From positions 3,619,343-3,683,342 of the forward strand of contig CALSTV010000001.1 in NCBI GenBank assembly GCA_943789365.1: 64,000 nucleotides of DNA, given 5' to 3'. Below are positions 54,853 to 63,947 of this stretch, piece by piece (within the stretch, counting starts at the first letter, position 1; every line of letters starts with the position of its first letter). The stretch comes from an uncultured Flavobacteriaceae bacterium. GTDB lineage: Bacteria > Bacteroidota > Bacteroidia > Flavobacteriales > Flavobacteriaceae. The notes under the pieces were generated by a model, which was not told the origin of the DNA, searched no databases, and saw only the letters and a program-made list of their open reading frames with translations. The translations under genes were made by a program, and so were the position numbers.

Positions 54853-57800
54853 ATGAAAATAAAATTGAACATTGCATTTGGTTGGCTCTGGTGTATTATG
54901 AGTTTTGGCCAATCCATTGGAGAACTCGTGCCACCTTCACCAAACGCCGCGTCGCTCGGTCAATACGCAGATATACCCGTGAGTAATTACACAGGAGTTC
55001 CCAATATAACCATTCCTTTGTATACTATAAAATCGGGAGAAATAACATTGCCAATTACTTTGAGTTATCATGCTTCAGGGATAAAAGTAGCTCAAGAAGC
55101 AAGTTGGGTAGGTTTGGGTTGGGCATTAAATGCAGGAGGTGTGATTACAAGGCAGGTAAGAGGCTTGAATGACTTTGATTCTAACGGTTATTTAAGAACA
55201 GAACTGCCGCCTGCATCTGAAAATAATCTTCCTGATTGGTCAAACACAAATAGAGTTCAAACATATATTCGCTGGTATGGTGAAATAGCTTCGGGTTATA
55301 GAGATGGAGAGCCAGATGTTTTTTATTACAATTTTTTAGGCTATTCAGGAAAACTTGTCTTTGAGCAGCAGTCGGAAACTGAAATAATAGGAGTTTCTAT
55401 TGATCAAAATAATTTGATTTTCTCCTATAATTTAAATAGGCATCAATGGACAGTAACTGATGGGAATGGCTGGAAATATTATTTAGGAAACACTAGCTTA
55501 AACGCGGTAGAGGAGACTACGAATTATAATTTTTCAAGTACCTCACCCATAAATGAGACAGACAAGTTGACCTCTTATGATGCCGAACCAAAAACAATGG
55601 ATTCGGCTTGGTATTTAACTGAAATTATGACTCCATCAGGAGAAAGCATAGAATTTTTATATGAAGATACCATAAGCACCTCTTTAGGTCAAATTAGTTC
55701 ATATGAATTACTGTATTCCATGACAGATTTTCATACAATACAAGAAACAGGTGGTGGTTATATCTCTCCCAGTTTATCAGGGAGGTATGAGTTGTATGCT
55801 GCGAGTCAACAAAAAGTAGCAGATGTATACCTTAAAAAAATTGAGTTTAACAATGGGTTTGTTGAATTTACTAGAGAAGATAGAGATGATATCCGTGCTT
55901 TTTTAACAAATGGTACGAAACCTCAAAGACTGAAATCGACAGTACTTTTTGATGTATCGGGAAAACCAATCAAACAATTTGATTTGAGTTATAGTTATTT
56001 TAATAATCATAAAGCGAATTCATCGAATGCAGAAAAATACTTGAGATTACGCTTAGATAGTTTTCAAGAAAAAAACAAGCCGCCTTATGTCTTTTCTTAT
56101 AATACTATCAATTTACCGGAGAAAACCTCCTACTCTATCGACCATTGGGGGTATTATAATGGAAAAAACAATAACTATATAAGAGATTATTTTTTTTACG
56201 ATGTAGGACGGGGATCCCTTGTAATTTACGAGGAACCTTATACAAGTCAATCTAAAATGTTAGCTCCTTTTTATGAAAATGCGACTGCCGAAAAGGTTTA
56301 TTTGAGCGGAGCGAATCGTGAAGTTGATACTGCTAAAATGCAAGCAGCTATTTTAGAAAGTATTCAATACCCTACGGGAAGCACTGTCAATTTTTTTTAC
56401 GAACCAAACGACTATTATGACGAGTCAAATATCCTTTATGAATATGAACCAAATTATGTATATGTATCGGATTATGGACCCGAAACACCTCTCGAAGAAA
56501 AAGAATCTTCATTTACACTTGATGCATATACTTTAATGTCTTTGAGCTTTTATTTATTCGCAGACAACGACTATATGAATTTTAATGGAATTACAGCCGT
56601 TTTAGAAGATGAAAACGGAGATGATATCGTGAAGATAAGTCAAAATCTTTATATAAATGATTATTATTTTAATGCTTATTTAAGTGTGCTATTGCCTCCC
56701 GGAAGTTATAATTTAAAAGTGGATAATGGAGAAGACAATTATGACATGATAGAAATAATAGCTAGCTATAAAAAACATATTCCTACAACTAAAAAAATAG
56801 GCGCTGGTCTTCGAATTGAATCCATTCAGACGCTCGACGAAGACCAGACGTTGAAGCAAAAAAAATACAGCTATGAAAACGATGGGATTTCTTCGGGTAG
56901 AATGCTTAGTCCGTTACAATACTTCTACAATGAAACTTTAATTGACGAAAGTGTCATTGCGCTTCCTGGAAATGTCATTCATTATATATACACGGCTGAT
57001 TATTTAGTGCGTTCATCCACAAGTACTGTTCCCTTTGGGAATTCTGCTAGAGGAAGTATCATTGGTTATGATGAAGTGGTCGCTTCGGATATAGATATGG
57101 ATAACAGGAATATAGGCGTTTCAAAATATTATTATAAAAATGAGGAAGATATTCCTATTGAGTTATTCATGCCAGGCGCCATTAATTTGACACATCTTAG
57201 CAATGGGCAATTGCTAGAAGAAAAACACTTTAATGATGTAGGAAATTTAGTGAAAGAAAAATCAACTCATTATGTGGTAGACGAAGTTTCCAAAATAAAT
57301 TTAAAAGCAGTTAAAGTGTATACATTTTTTGGAAACACAGATGCCGCTGAAGTTAGATTTTATGATATTTTTTCCGAATGGTGGCATCCAGAAAGCACAA
57401 CAGAGACTTTGTATGACGTTGATGGTAACAACCCGATAACCACAACGCAAGCCTTTGAGTATGCAAATCCTTTACATAAAAACATTACCAAGACAACCCT
57501 GATAAATAGTAAAGAAGAGACCCTTATTACCACAAAAGAGTATCCTTCAGATTTTCCTATAGGAACAGGGATGTCTGCCGCCGATTATGATGGAATGATT
57601 TTACAAAACATGGTAAATCCTGTTATCAAACAAAAAACTAGCATAAATAATGAATTACGAGCTACCCAAGTGACCAGTTTTAAGAATTGGGACTTGGACG
57701 GTAATGGTGTTTCAGATAATATTTTCCTTCCTGAATTTGTTAAATCCTCTAAAGGTTCTGGAGTTTTGGAAAACAAAATAGAGTTTCATGAGTATTATGA

Positions 57801-58203
57801 AAATGGAAAAATCAAAGAAGTTTCAAAATCCCATGGAACCCCTGTTTTTTATATCTGGGGATATCAAGAAAACCATCCGATAGCAAAAATAGAAAATTTC
57901 ACGAGTTCTCAAGCGAGCAGCTTGCAATCGGATATTGATGCTGTAATCACTGCTTCCAATGCAGATGTAGACGCTGCCTCAGAGGACAGTTTACGCGACG
58001 CACTGTCAACTCTCAGGCAAAATTTACCGAACAATACTCAAATGAGCTCCTACACCTACGACCCCCTTATAGGCGTTACCAGCATTACCAACCCCAGGGG
58101 CCAAACTACCTATTACCATTATGACGAGTTCAACCGTTTGGAATCGGTCACCGATCAATATGGCAAGCTCCTAAGCGAAAACAAATACAACTACAAACAA
58201 TAA
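54853..58203 (+). CDS. Large RHS/YD-repeat-type secreted protein, first of a two-gene system
   Basis: 1116 residues from the ATG at 54853; a TTG 12 bp earlier is less likely. Signal peptide (LNIAFGWLWCIMSFGQ) then the Bacteroidota RHS start PPSPNAASLGQYADIPVSN and VPNITIPLYTIKSGEITLPI. The end has YD-repeats (YTYDPLIGVTSITNPRGQ, YYHYDEFNRLESVTDQYGK). Stops 5 bp before the second RHS gene, so the two are one transcript and probably one functional unit. Base composition is AT-rich until about 58040 and then clearly more GC-rich. Confidence 0.87.
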   Translation: MKIKLNIAFGWLWCIMSFGQSIGELVPPSPNAASLGQYADIPVSNYTGVPNITIPLYTIKSGEITLPITLSYHASGIKVAQEASWVGLGWALNAGGVITRQVRGLNDFDSNGYLRTELPPASENNLPDWSNTNRVQTYIRWYGEIASGYRDGEPDVFYYNFLGYSGKLVFEQQSETEIIGVSIDQNNLIFSYNLNRHQWTVTDGNGWKYYLGNTSLNAVEETTNYNFSSTSPINETDKLTSYDAEPKTMDSAWYLTEIMTPSGESIEFLYEDTISTSLGQISSYELLYSMTDFHTIQETGGGYISPSLSGRYELYAASQQKVADVYLKKIEFNNGFVEFTREDRDDIRAFLTNGTKPQRLKSTVLFDVSGKPIKQFDLSYSYFNNHKANSSNAEKYLRLRLDSFQEKNKPPYVFSYNTINLPEKTSYSIDHWGYYNGKNNNYIRDYFFYDVGRGSLVIYEEPYTSQSKMLAPFYENATAEKVYLSGANREVDTAKMQAAILESIQYPTGSTVNFFYEPNDYYDESNILYEYEPNYVYVSDYGPETPLEEKESSFTLDAYTLMSLSFYLFADNDYMNFNGITAVLEDENGDDIVKISQNLYINDYYFNAYLSVLLPPGSYNLKVDNGEDNYDMIEIIASYKKHIPTTKKIGAGLRIESIQTLDEDQTLKQKKYSYENDGISSGRMLSPLQYFYNETLIDESVIALPGNVIHYIYTADYLVRSSTSTVPFGNSARGSIIGYDEVVASDIDMDNRNIGVSKYYYKNEEDIPIELFMPGAINLTHLSNGQLLEEKHFNDVGNLVKEKSTHYVVDEVSKINLKAVKVYTFFGNTDAAEVRFYDIFSEWWHPESTTETLYDVDGNNPITTTQAFEYANPLHKNITKTTLINSKEETLITTKEYPSDFPIGTGMSAADYDGMILQNMVNPVIKQKTSINNELRATQVTSFKNWDLDGNGVSDNIFLPEFVKSSKGSGVLENKIEFHEYYENGKIKEVSKSHGTPVFYIWGYQENHPIAKIENFTSSQASSLQSDIDAVITASNADVDAASEDSLRDALSTLRQNLPNNTQMSSYTYDPLIGVTSITNPRGQTTYYHYDEFNRLESVTDQYGKLLSENKYNYKQ

Positions 58204-58208
58204 ACACT

Positions 58209-61200
58209 ATGAAAAAAACATATTGCAAAAAGCAGCAATTTCACTTATGGGTCAGTACTCTGTTGTTTTTATTTATTGGGCTCACAACGAACGCACAAAA
58301 CTATAGCACTACTTTTGAAAGTGGTTTTGGCGATTGGACACAAGAGAGCAATGAGGACTTTGATTGGACCAGAAATTCAGAGGCTACAGCCTCCTTTAAC
58401 ACAGGCCCAACAACAGCCAGTGAGGGAACTTATTACATCTATACAGAGGCTTCAAGCCCTAACTATCCCTCTAAAACGGCTACAATCACGTCTGTTCCTT
58501 ACACTTTGGGATCAAACGGAACTTTTAGTTTTGATTTGCATATGTATGGTGTTGCGATGGGACAATTAACCTTATCTGTTAGCAATACAAATGGTAACAC
58601 TTGGCAGAACATCTGGACAATTCAAGGAAATCAAGAAAATTCATGGAATACGGTTCAGGTAGACTTGTCCGCTTATAGTACAAACACAGTACTATTTAGA
58701 TTTACCGGCATAACAGGGAGTTCTTATACCGGTGATATAAGTATTGACAACATTCAGATAAGCTCAGTAGAACACAGTACCACATTAAGCAACGAGAATT
58801 ATATACATACCATCCGGCCTCAAGTAGCAACAACCATAATTTCTAACTTAGAAGATCATGAGCAAATAAAGTCGGTAACCTATTTCGACGGACTCGGACG
58901 CCCCAAGCAACAAATTGCCATTGGGCAAAGTCCTACCGGAAAAGACATCATCACCCCTATTCTCTATGATGACTTTGGACGACAAGCCAAAGACCATTTG
59001 CCTTATGTGCCCGGTGATACCAACAATGGCACATTTAGAACAGGCGACCAAGAAGCAATCTTGCAAAGCTATTATAGTGGGTTACATCCAAACGATTTTA
59101 CTGAAGGCATTGCCGCTTCCAACCCTTTTTCCGAAAAAGTATTTGAAGCCTCTCCCCTCAACCGGGTGCTGGAACAAGCCGCTCCGGGAACCGACTGGGC
59201 AGTTGGTAACGGACATACCATACAATTTGACTACCAAACCAACAGCACTGAAGAAGTACGCCTTTTTGAGGTAGCGTTGACCAATACTTACGAACCCACG
59301 CTTATTGAAACAGGTTTCTACAACTCCGGAGAACTCTATAAAACCATCACCAAAGATGAAAACCACGACGGTACCAGCACAAAAAACCATACCGCCGAAG
59401 AGTTTAAAGACAAACAGGGACGTGTCATTTTAAAACGAACCTATGCTTCGACAGGCTCAGCACAAGTTGAAGCGCATGACACCTATTATGTCTACAACGA
59501 TTTTGGAAACCTCACCTATGTAATTCCACCTTTAGTAAACACGTCAGATGGCATATCAAATAATGAACTTTCTGAACTGGCATACCAATACCAATACGAC
59601 CACCGCAACCGACTAGCACAAAAGAAAATTCCGGGCAAGACTTGGGAATATATCGTCTATGACAAATTAGACCGACCTGCATTGACACAGGATGCCAATT
59701 TAAGAACCAATAACCAATGGCTGTTTACCAAATATGATGTTTTGGGCAGGGTAGCTTATACAGGTATCTATACGCATGACAGTGCACAAAGTCAGTCGCA
59801 AATACAAACCATCCTCGATGCGTTTTATACACTTACCATAAACGACCCAATTCCCAATCTTTATGAAGACAAGGTAACTTCAGGAAGTGGCTATGACAAC
59901 AGCTATTATAGCAACCAAAGTTTCCCTGTAAACAATATTGAATTGCATACCATCAACTATTTTGACGATTACCATTTTGATACCGTCGGCTTGACCTTGC
60001 CTACTTCCGTCTTAGACCAACCCATAACCACCCGTACCAAAACACTGGCTACGGGCTCTAAAATAAAAGTACTGAACCCAAGCCCTGAGGCTCTCGAAGG
60101 GTGGATTACGACAATCACCGCCTATGACGAAAAGGCACGTCCCATATATACTGCCAGCCATAATGCCTATCTGGAAACCACCGATATCTTAAAAACCCAA
60201 CTCGACTTTGTTGGGAAAGTAGACCAAAGCATTAGTATGCATTCCAAAACAGGGCAAGACAACATTGTGGTGCAAGACGAATTTACCTATGACCACGGCG
60301 GCAGACCACTCAGCCATACCCAGGCCGTTGCCGACTCCGAAGCTGCCCTGACACAAGTAGCTAAAGAATTGATTAGTTTGAACCTTTATGACGAACTGGG
60401 GCAACTTCAAAACAAAAAAGTGGGGGGAGTTGTCGCAGCAGACATGGCAAATTCAGCAGGTTTGCAAACCGTGGATTATAAATACAACATACGTGGTTGG
60501 CTAAAAAACATAAACGAAGACACAAATACAGACAATGACCTGTTCAACTTTAGTTTGGCCTATAACCATCCAACATCGGGAACGGGGTTGTTTAATGGGA
60601 ATATTTCACAAACAAGCTGGCATACCTTAAGCGAAGACAGCAGTTTAAAAACTTATCAATATCACTACGATGCTTTAAACCGTATCACCGCTGCTATTGA
60701 CAATACAGGCAACTACAACCTTAATGCCATAAGCTATGACAAAAACGGAAACATACGAAGTCTAAGCCGACAAGGACCCACCGACACCAATGCAACTACC
60801 TTTGGTTTGATGGATGATTTGGCATACACTTATGACACTGGCAACAAGTTATTAAGCGTAACAGATAGCGGTACCACAAACACCGGTTTTAAAGATAACA
60901 ACACGACTGGCGATGATTATTCGTATGACCTGAACGGCAATATGACCGAGGATAAAAACAAACGGATAACTAATATAGATTACAATTATTTAAACCTACC
61001 CACAAAAATTGACATTAGTTACGGAGGAAGTTCAAATATTCGCTATATTTATGATGCGCTAGGAACAAAACTATCAAAACAAGTGAGCTCCAAATTTGAA
61101 ATAAGCACTACAGATTACGCAGGTAATTTTGTATATCAAAACAACCAGTTGCAATTCTTCAATCAAGCGGAAGGTTATATACAGCCCGTCATTGCGAGCG

Positions 61201-62567
61201 ATAGCGAAGCAATCCCACAGTATGAATACGTTTACCAATACAAAGACCATTTGGGCAATGTACGTTTGTCCTATATGAATTCAACAGGAGTCTATCAGCG
61301 TATTTTAAACAATCGTTTTACGGAAGATCTGGAAGGTTGGTTGGAAAATACGAATGCCAATAATTCTCTGGAAAATGGTCGTTTAAAATCGGAAGTACAG
61401 CAGCCTTGGTCTGGTGTAAAGCACTATTTAGAGGATTTTACAACCACTGCTGGTAAAACATTGAAAGTCAAAGTAGTTTTTGACAAAGGAAATACACAGT
61501 CCAATATACGCCTCTATCTGAATGAAAGAGACCCGGATGGCAACCATGTTGCTTATAACGTCCGAACCTACGATTTACAAACAGGCACCTCAGAATTTAG
61601 TTATACCCCGAGTACTACCGGAAACAGTATCATTTTCCGTATTGACAAAGACAATACACATACGGATACCGAAACCTATTTTTACTTAAATGCCGTAAGT
61701 CTGGTTCAAGGGGAGTTGGAGATTGTAGAGGAATCGAACTATTATCCTTTTGGACTTAAACATAAAGGGTATAATAATATTGTGAGTGCTAGTGGGAATA
61801 GTACTGCGCAGAAATATAAATTTGGTGGCAAAGAATACCAAGAAGAATTGGATTTGGATTGGTATGATGTTACTGCTCGTAATTATGACCCTGCTTTGGG
61901 TAGGTGGATGAATTTAGATCCTCTTGCTGAAATGATGAGAAGACACTCTCCTTATAATTTTGCATTTGATAATCCAATATATTTTATTGATCCTGATGGG
62001 ATGATGCCTTTTCCAGGTTGGCCAACAACTGTTACTAATTATGTGAAATCAGCAGTTAATTCAGTTGGTTCTTCCGTGAGAAGTTTTGTTCAAGAAAACC
62101 GAGAAGTTATTGATACTGGAGTAAATGTTGTCCAAAACGTTGGAGGTGCTATTGAGGATGCAGGTGCGGTAACAGCTGTAACAGGTGCTGCTATTGCAGC
62201 GACTGGATTGGGAGCGCCTGAAGGTATTGCTGTAGCTAGCGTTGGAGTTTCAGGGGCAGCAGTTGGAGCAGGAGTTAGTTTATTAGGAGAAGGGCTTGAG
62301 GCTGCTGTTAGTTTTATTGCAGGAGATACAGGAGATGCTGTTGAAACTGCTGCTGAAATTGTTGTTAATGGGTTGGTTAACATAGGGGTTGATGCAATAG
62401 TTCCTGGTAATGCACCAGATGTTGACGCCGCATCATTATTATTACCATCAATAGAAATTGAGGTGAATGATACTGAAAATGCTACTCCAGAGCCAGCACC
62501 AGTGCCAGAACCTATTGAGAACGAAAATATCAAGCCTGAGTTTATTCCTATTGATGCAACCTATTAG
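58209..62567 (+). CDS. RHS repeat-associated core protein with variable C-terminal tail
   Basis: 1452 residues. Signal peptide (1-29), MAM/jelly-roll-like domain (about 33-185), a DUF6443-type segment (YIHTIRPQVATTIIS, SVTYFDGLGRPKQQIAIG), many YD repeats (YDHRNRLAQKKIPGK, YDLNGNMTEDKNKRI), a second jelly-roll-like insert (about 1035-1170), then the RHS core (KYKFGGKEYQEELDLDWYDV, ARNYDPALGRWMNLDPLAE, NPIYFIDPDGM). After DPDGM come about 190 variable residues: a Gly/Ala/Val-rich, membrane-like stretch (VTGAAIAATGLGAPEGIAVA) and a Pro/Glu/Asn-rich end. No nuclease or other catalytic motif seen in the tail. Such proteins deliver toxins or adhesive tips. Confidence 0.88.
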   Translation: MKKTYCKKQQFHLWVSTLLFLFIGLTTNAQNYSTTFESGFGDWTQESNEDFDWTRNSEATASFNTGPTTASEGTYYIYTEASSPNYPSKTATITSVPYTLGSNGTFSFDLHMYGVAMGQLTLSVSNTNGNTWQNIWTIQGNQENSWNTVQVDLSAYSTNTVLFRFTGITGSSYTGDISIDNIQISSVEHSTTLSNENYIHTIRPQVATTIISNLEDHEQIKSVTYFDGLGRPKQQIAIGQSPTGKDIITPILYDDFGRQAKDHLPYVPGDTNNGTFRTGDQEAILQSYYSGLHPNDFTEGIAASNPFSEKVFEASPLNRVLEQAAPGTDWAVGNGHTIQFDYQTNSTEEVRLFEVALTNTYEPTLIETGFYNSGELYKTITKDENHDGTSTKNHTAEEFKDKQGRVILKRTYASTGSAQVEAHDTYYVYNDFGNLTYVIPPLVNTSDGISNNELSELAYQYQYDHRNRLAQKKIPGKTWEYIVYDKLDRPALTQDANLRTNNQWLFTKYDVLGRVAYTGIYTHDSAQSQSQIQTILDAFYTLTINDPIPNLYEDKVTSGSGYDNSYYSNQSFPVNNIELHTINYFDDYHFDTVGLTLPTSVLDQPITTRTKTLATGSKIKVLNPSPEALEGWITTITAYDEKARPIYTASHNAYLETTDILKTQLDFVGKVDQSISMHSKTGQDNIVVQDEFTYDHGGRPLSHTQAVADSEAALTQVAKELISLNLYDELGQLQNKKVGGVVAADMANSAGLQTVDYKYNIRGWLKNINEDTNTDNDLFNFSLAYNHPTSGTGLFNGNISQTSWHTLSEDSSLKTYQYHYDALNRITAAIDNTGNYNLNAISYDKNGNIRSLSRQGPTDTNATTFGLMDDLAYTYDTGNKLLSVTDSGTTNTGFKDNNTTGDDYSYDLNGNMTEDKNKRITNIDYNYLNLPTKIDISYGGSSNIRYIYDALGTKLSKQVSSKFEISTTDYAGNFVYQNNQLQFFNQAEGYIQPVIASDSEAIPQYEYVYQYKDHLGNVRLSYMNSTGVYQRILNNRFTEDLEGWLENTNANNSLENGRLKSEVQQPWSGVKHYLEDFTTTAGKTLKVKVVFDKGNTQSNIRLYLNERDPDGNHVAYNVRTYDLQTGTSEFSYTPSTTGNSIIFRIDKDNTHTDTETYFYLNAVSLVQGELEIVEESNYYPFGLKHKGYNNIVSASGNSTAQKYKFGGKEYQEELDLDWYDVTARNYDPALGRWMNLDPLAEMMRRHSPYNFAFDNPIYFIDPDGMMPFPGWPTTVTNYVKSAVNSVGSSVRSFVQENREVIDTGVNVVQNVGGAIEDAGAVTAVTGAAIAATGLGAPEGIAVASVGVSGAAVGAGVSLLGEGLEAAVSFIAGDTGDAVETAAEIVVNGLVNIGVDAIVPGNAPDVDAASLLLPSIEIEVNDTENATPEPAPVPEPIENENIKPEFIPIDATY
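59445..59463. repeat. Repeat-like insertion in the RHS gene (GCTTCGACAGGCTCAGCAC)
   Basis: The 19 nt read in frame as residues 413-418 (ASTGSA). The TTCGACAGGCTCAG core resembles a short repeat I know from many bacterial genomes. Whether it is dispersed in this genome cannot be tested here. Confidence 0.45.
61187..61215. repeat. Repeat-like insertion in the RHS gene (ATTGCGAGCGATAGCGAAGC core)
   Basis: The 29 nt read in frame as VIASDSEAI within residues about 993-1002, between two conserved YD segments. The core ATTGCGAGCG...GAAGCAAT is a well-known type of short interspersed repeat in diverse bacteria. Its complement CTTCGCTATCGCT also occurs at about 54492 upstream of the RHS genes. Confidence 0.6.
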
Positions 62568-62591
62568 TATATTTGTTTTTTATTTTTTCAT

Positions 62592-62807
62592 ATGAATGTT
62601 TTTGTGAGTATAATTAGTGGATTTTTTTCCTTTCTAACTTATCGTTATTATTTAAGTTGGAAACGGAAAAAAAAAGAATATAATAAAAGGCACAACGGTA
62701 CAGATAGATTTACGGCACATGATAATTATATAGCCGTTAAAATAATAGGTGTGATATTTGGGTTAACGTTAATATCAATTGTATATTTATCTAAATCATT
62801 TAATTAA
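62592..62807 (+). CDS. Small two-helix membrane protein downstream of RHS
   Basis: 71 residues; helices at about 2-20 and 47-66 with a basic loop (WKRKKKEYNKRHNG). Starts 24 bp after the RHS stop. No family recognised. Position directly behind an RHS tail suggests an immunity or accessory protein (inference). Confidence 0.65.
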   Translation: MNVFVSIISGFFSFLTYRYYLSWKRKKKEYNKRHNGTDRFTAHDNYIAVKIIGVIFGLTLISIVYLSKSFN

Positions 62808-62815
62808 TTTTGACA

Positions 62816-62992
62816 ATGGAGATTAAAGACTTTTTTAACTTGATAGTGCCCTTAGTAGGTGTAGCAGGTGGTATAGCAATTAAATTTTCAGATTATGAGC
62901 AGACTAAAGGTTTGAAAAAATATTGGTTACTAATAGTTTTAATAGGATTACTGTCTTTTATATTAAGGCTATATCGTTATATAAATAATTAA
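62816..62992 (+). CDS. Small two-helix membrane protein, second gene of the RHS cassette
   Basis: 58 residues from the ATG at 62816 (a TTG 6 bp earlier also fits). Two hydrophobic helices (about 8-22 and 37-52). 8 bp after the previous stop. Family unknown. Confidence 0.6.
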   Translation: MEIKDFFNLIVPLVGVAGGIAIKFSDYEQTKGLKKYWLLIVLIGLLSFILRLYRYINN

Positions 62993-63003
62993 TTGACAGA
63001 AAA

Positions 63004-63411
63004 GTGAAAAAAACAAATTTTGTATTAATAGTTTTAATGTTGGTTTCAGTAGACTTTTATGGGCAATCTGCCTCTAAAAGTTTGGTAAATGAGTTTTTTA
63101 CAACTTATAAAAGTAATCGAGAAAAAGCGGTTAGAGATTTGTATGCAACAAATAAATGGACAGAAACAGCAAAAGAAGGTATTGAAAAAGTTGTAACCAC
63201 GGTAAATGGTTTTACAAAAACATATATGGGAGATTATTCTGGTTATGAGACTATTGAAATAAAGAAAATATCTCCAAGTTATGAGCTGCATTCATACCTT
63301 GTAAAATATGGAAGGCAACCTGTAAGATATATTTTTAAGTTTTATAAACCCAAAGATAAATGGGTGTTGTTTTCATTCTCTCTTGATGATGGAGTAGATA
63401 AAAAACTTTAG
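63004..63411 (+). CDS. Secreted protein of unknown function, third gene of the RHS cassette
   Basis: 135 residues, GTG start (63004-63006), which gives a clean signal peptide (FVLIVLMLVSVDFYGQ). The mature part is Lys/Tyr-rich (SLVNEFFTTYKSNREKAVRD, YIFKFYKPKDKWVLFSFSL), like a small DUF3887-type or NTF2-like fold. 11 bp after the previous stop. A periplasmic immunity protein is possible (inference). Confidence 0.7.
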   Translation: MKKTNFVLIVLMLVSVDFYGQSASKSLVNEFFTTYKSNREKAVRDLYATNKWTETAKEGIEKVVTTVNGFTKTYMGDYSGYETIEIKKISPSYELHSYLVKYGRQPVRYIFKFYKPKDKWVLFSFSLDDGVDKKL

Positions 63412-63431
63412 AATAAGGAATGAAATTATAT

Positions 63432-63457
63432 AACCACAAGCAGCAATGTTTGTGGTT
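63432..63457 (+). terminator. Terminator hairpin of the RHS cassette
   Basis: AACCACAA/TTGTGGTT, perfect 8-bp stem with a 10-nt loop, followed by TCTTT. Lies between the convergent secreted-protein and XRE genes. Confidence 0.65.
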
Positions 63458-63460
63458 TCT

Positions 63461-63799
63461 TTATGCAATAGATTTAAGTTTTACACTTTTAATTAGGGCA
63501 TCGAGCGTGTATAAAATATACTTTTTATCCTGTTCGTTAAACTCAGAAATATCTTGAAAGCGTTTTAACATCTCTGGATTTTTAAAGAGTTCCGCATTGT
63601 CATTTTCTCCAAGTAAATAACCAACAGAGGTATTAAGAAGTTGAGCTAGTTTTTTAGCGGTATCAACTGATGGTGTCATTTTATCAAGTTCATAACGAGA
63701 AACCACGCTCACAGAGGTATTTAGCTGATTGGCTAAATCTGTTTGAGATAGTTTTAACTCTTTTCTTAAAATAGAAATACGTTTACCAAATGACAACAT
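63461..63799 (-). CDS. XRE-family helix-turn-helix regulator
   Basis: 112 residues. HTH about 5-62: LRKELKLSQTDLANQLNTSV and SVVSRYELDKMTPSVDTAKK, then VGYLLGEND. C-terminal ISEFNEQDKKYILYTLDALI is typical of small regulators of mobile elements in Bacteroidota. Divergent from the gene at 63948. Confidence 0.92.
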   Translation of the reverse strand: MLSFGKRISILRKELKLSQTDLANQLNTSVSVVSRYELDKMTPSVDTAKKLAQLLNTSVGYLLGENDNAELFKNPEMLKRFQDISEFNEQDKKYILYTLDALIKSVKLKSIA

Positions 63800-63848
63800 T
63801 ATAATTATACTTAAACGGTTATAAATACACGTAAAATACGGTATAGGG

Positions 63849-63922
63849 CAAATATATAACTCTTAACCGACTAAAAAAAGTATGATAAAATTTGTTTGAT
63901 TGAATTGATAAGATTAATTTTG
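63849..63922. promoter_or_regulatory. Divergent promoters of the XRE gene and the edge gene
   Basis: TATATTTG on the minus strand (63849-63856) serves the XRE gene. TAATTTTG on the plus strand (63915-63922), with TTTG at 63895-63898 or 63891-63894 as -33, serves the gene at 63948. Confidence 0.55.
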
Positions 63923-63947
63923 ACCGTAAAAGGTTAAAAAAAGTTTT

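Noticed and set aside
62090-62533. 147-residue minus-strand ORF rich in Ser, Ala, Pro and Thr
   Set aside because: Antisense to the Gly/Ala-rich RHS tail; the composition is a mirror of that low-complexity region.
54135-63411. Prophage or integrative element covering the toxin-antitoxin and RHS region
   Set aside because: No integrase, transposase, att duplication or flanking tRNA was seen; only composition changes suggest transfer.
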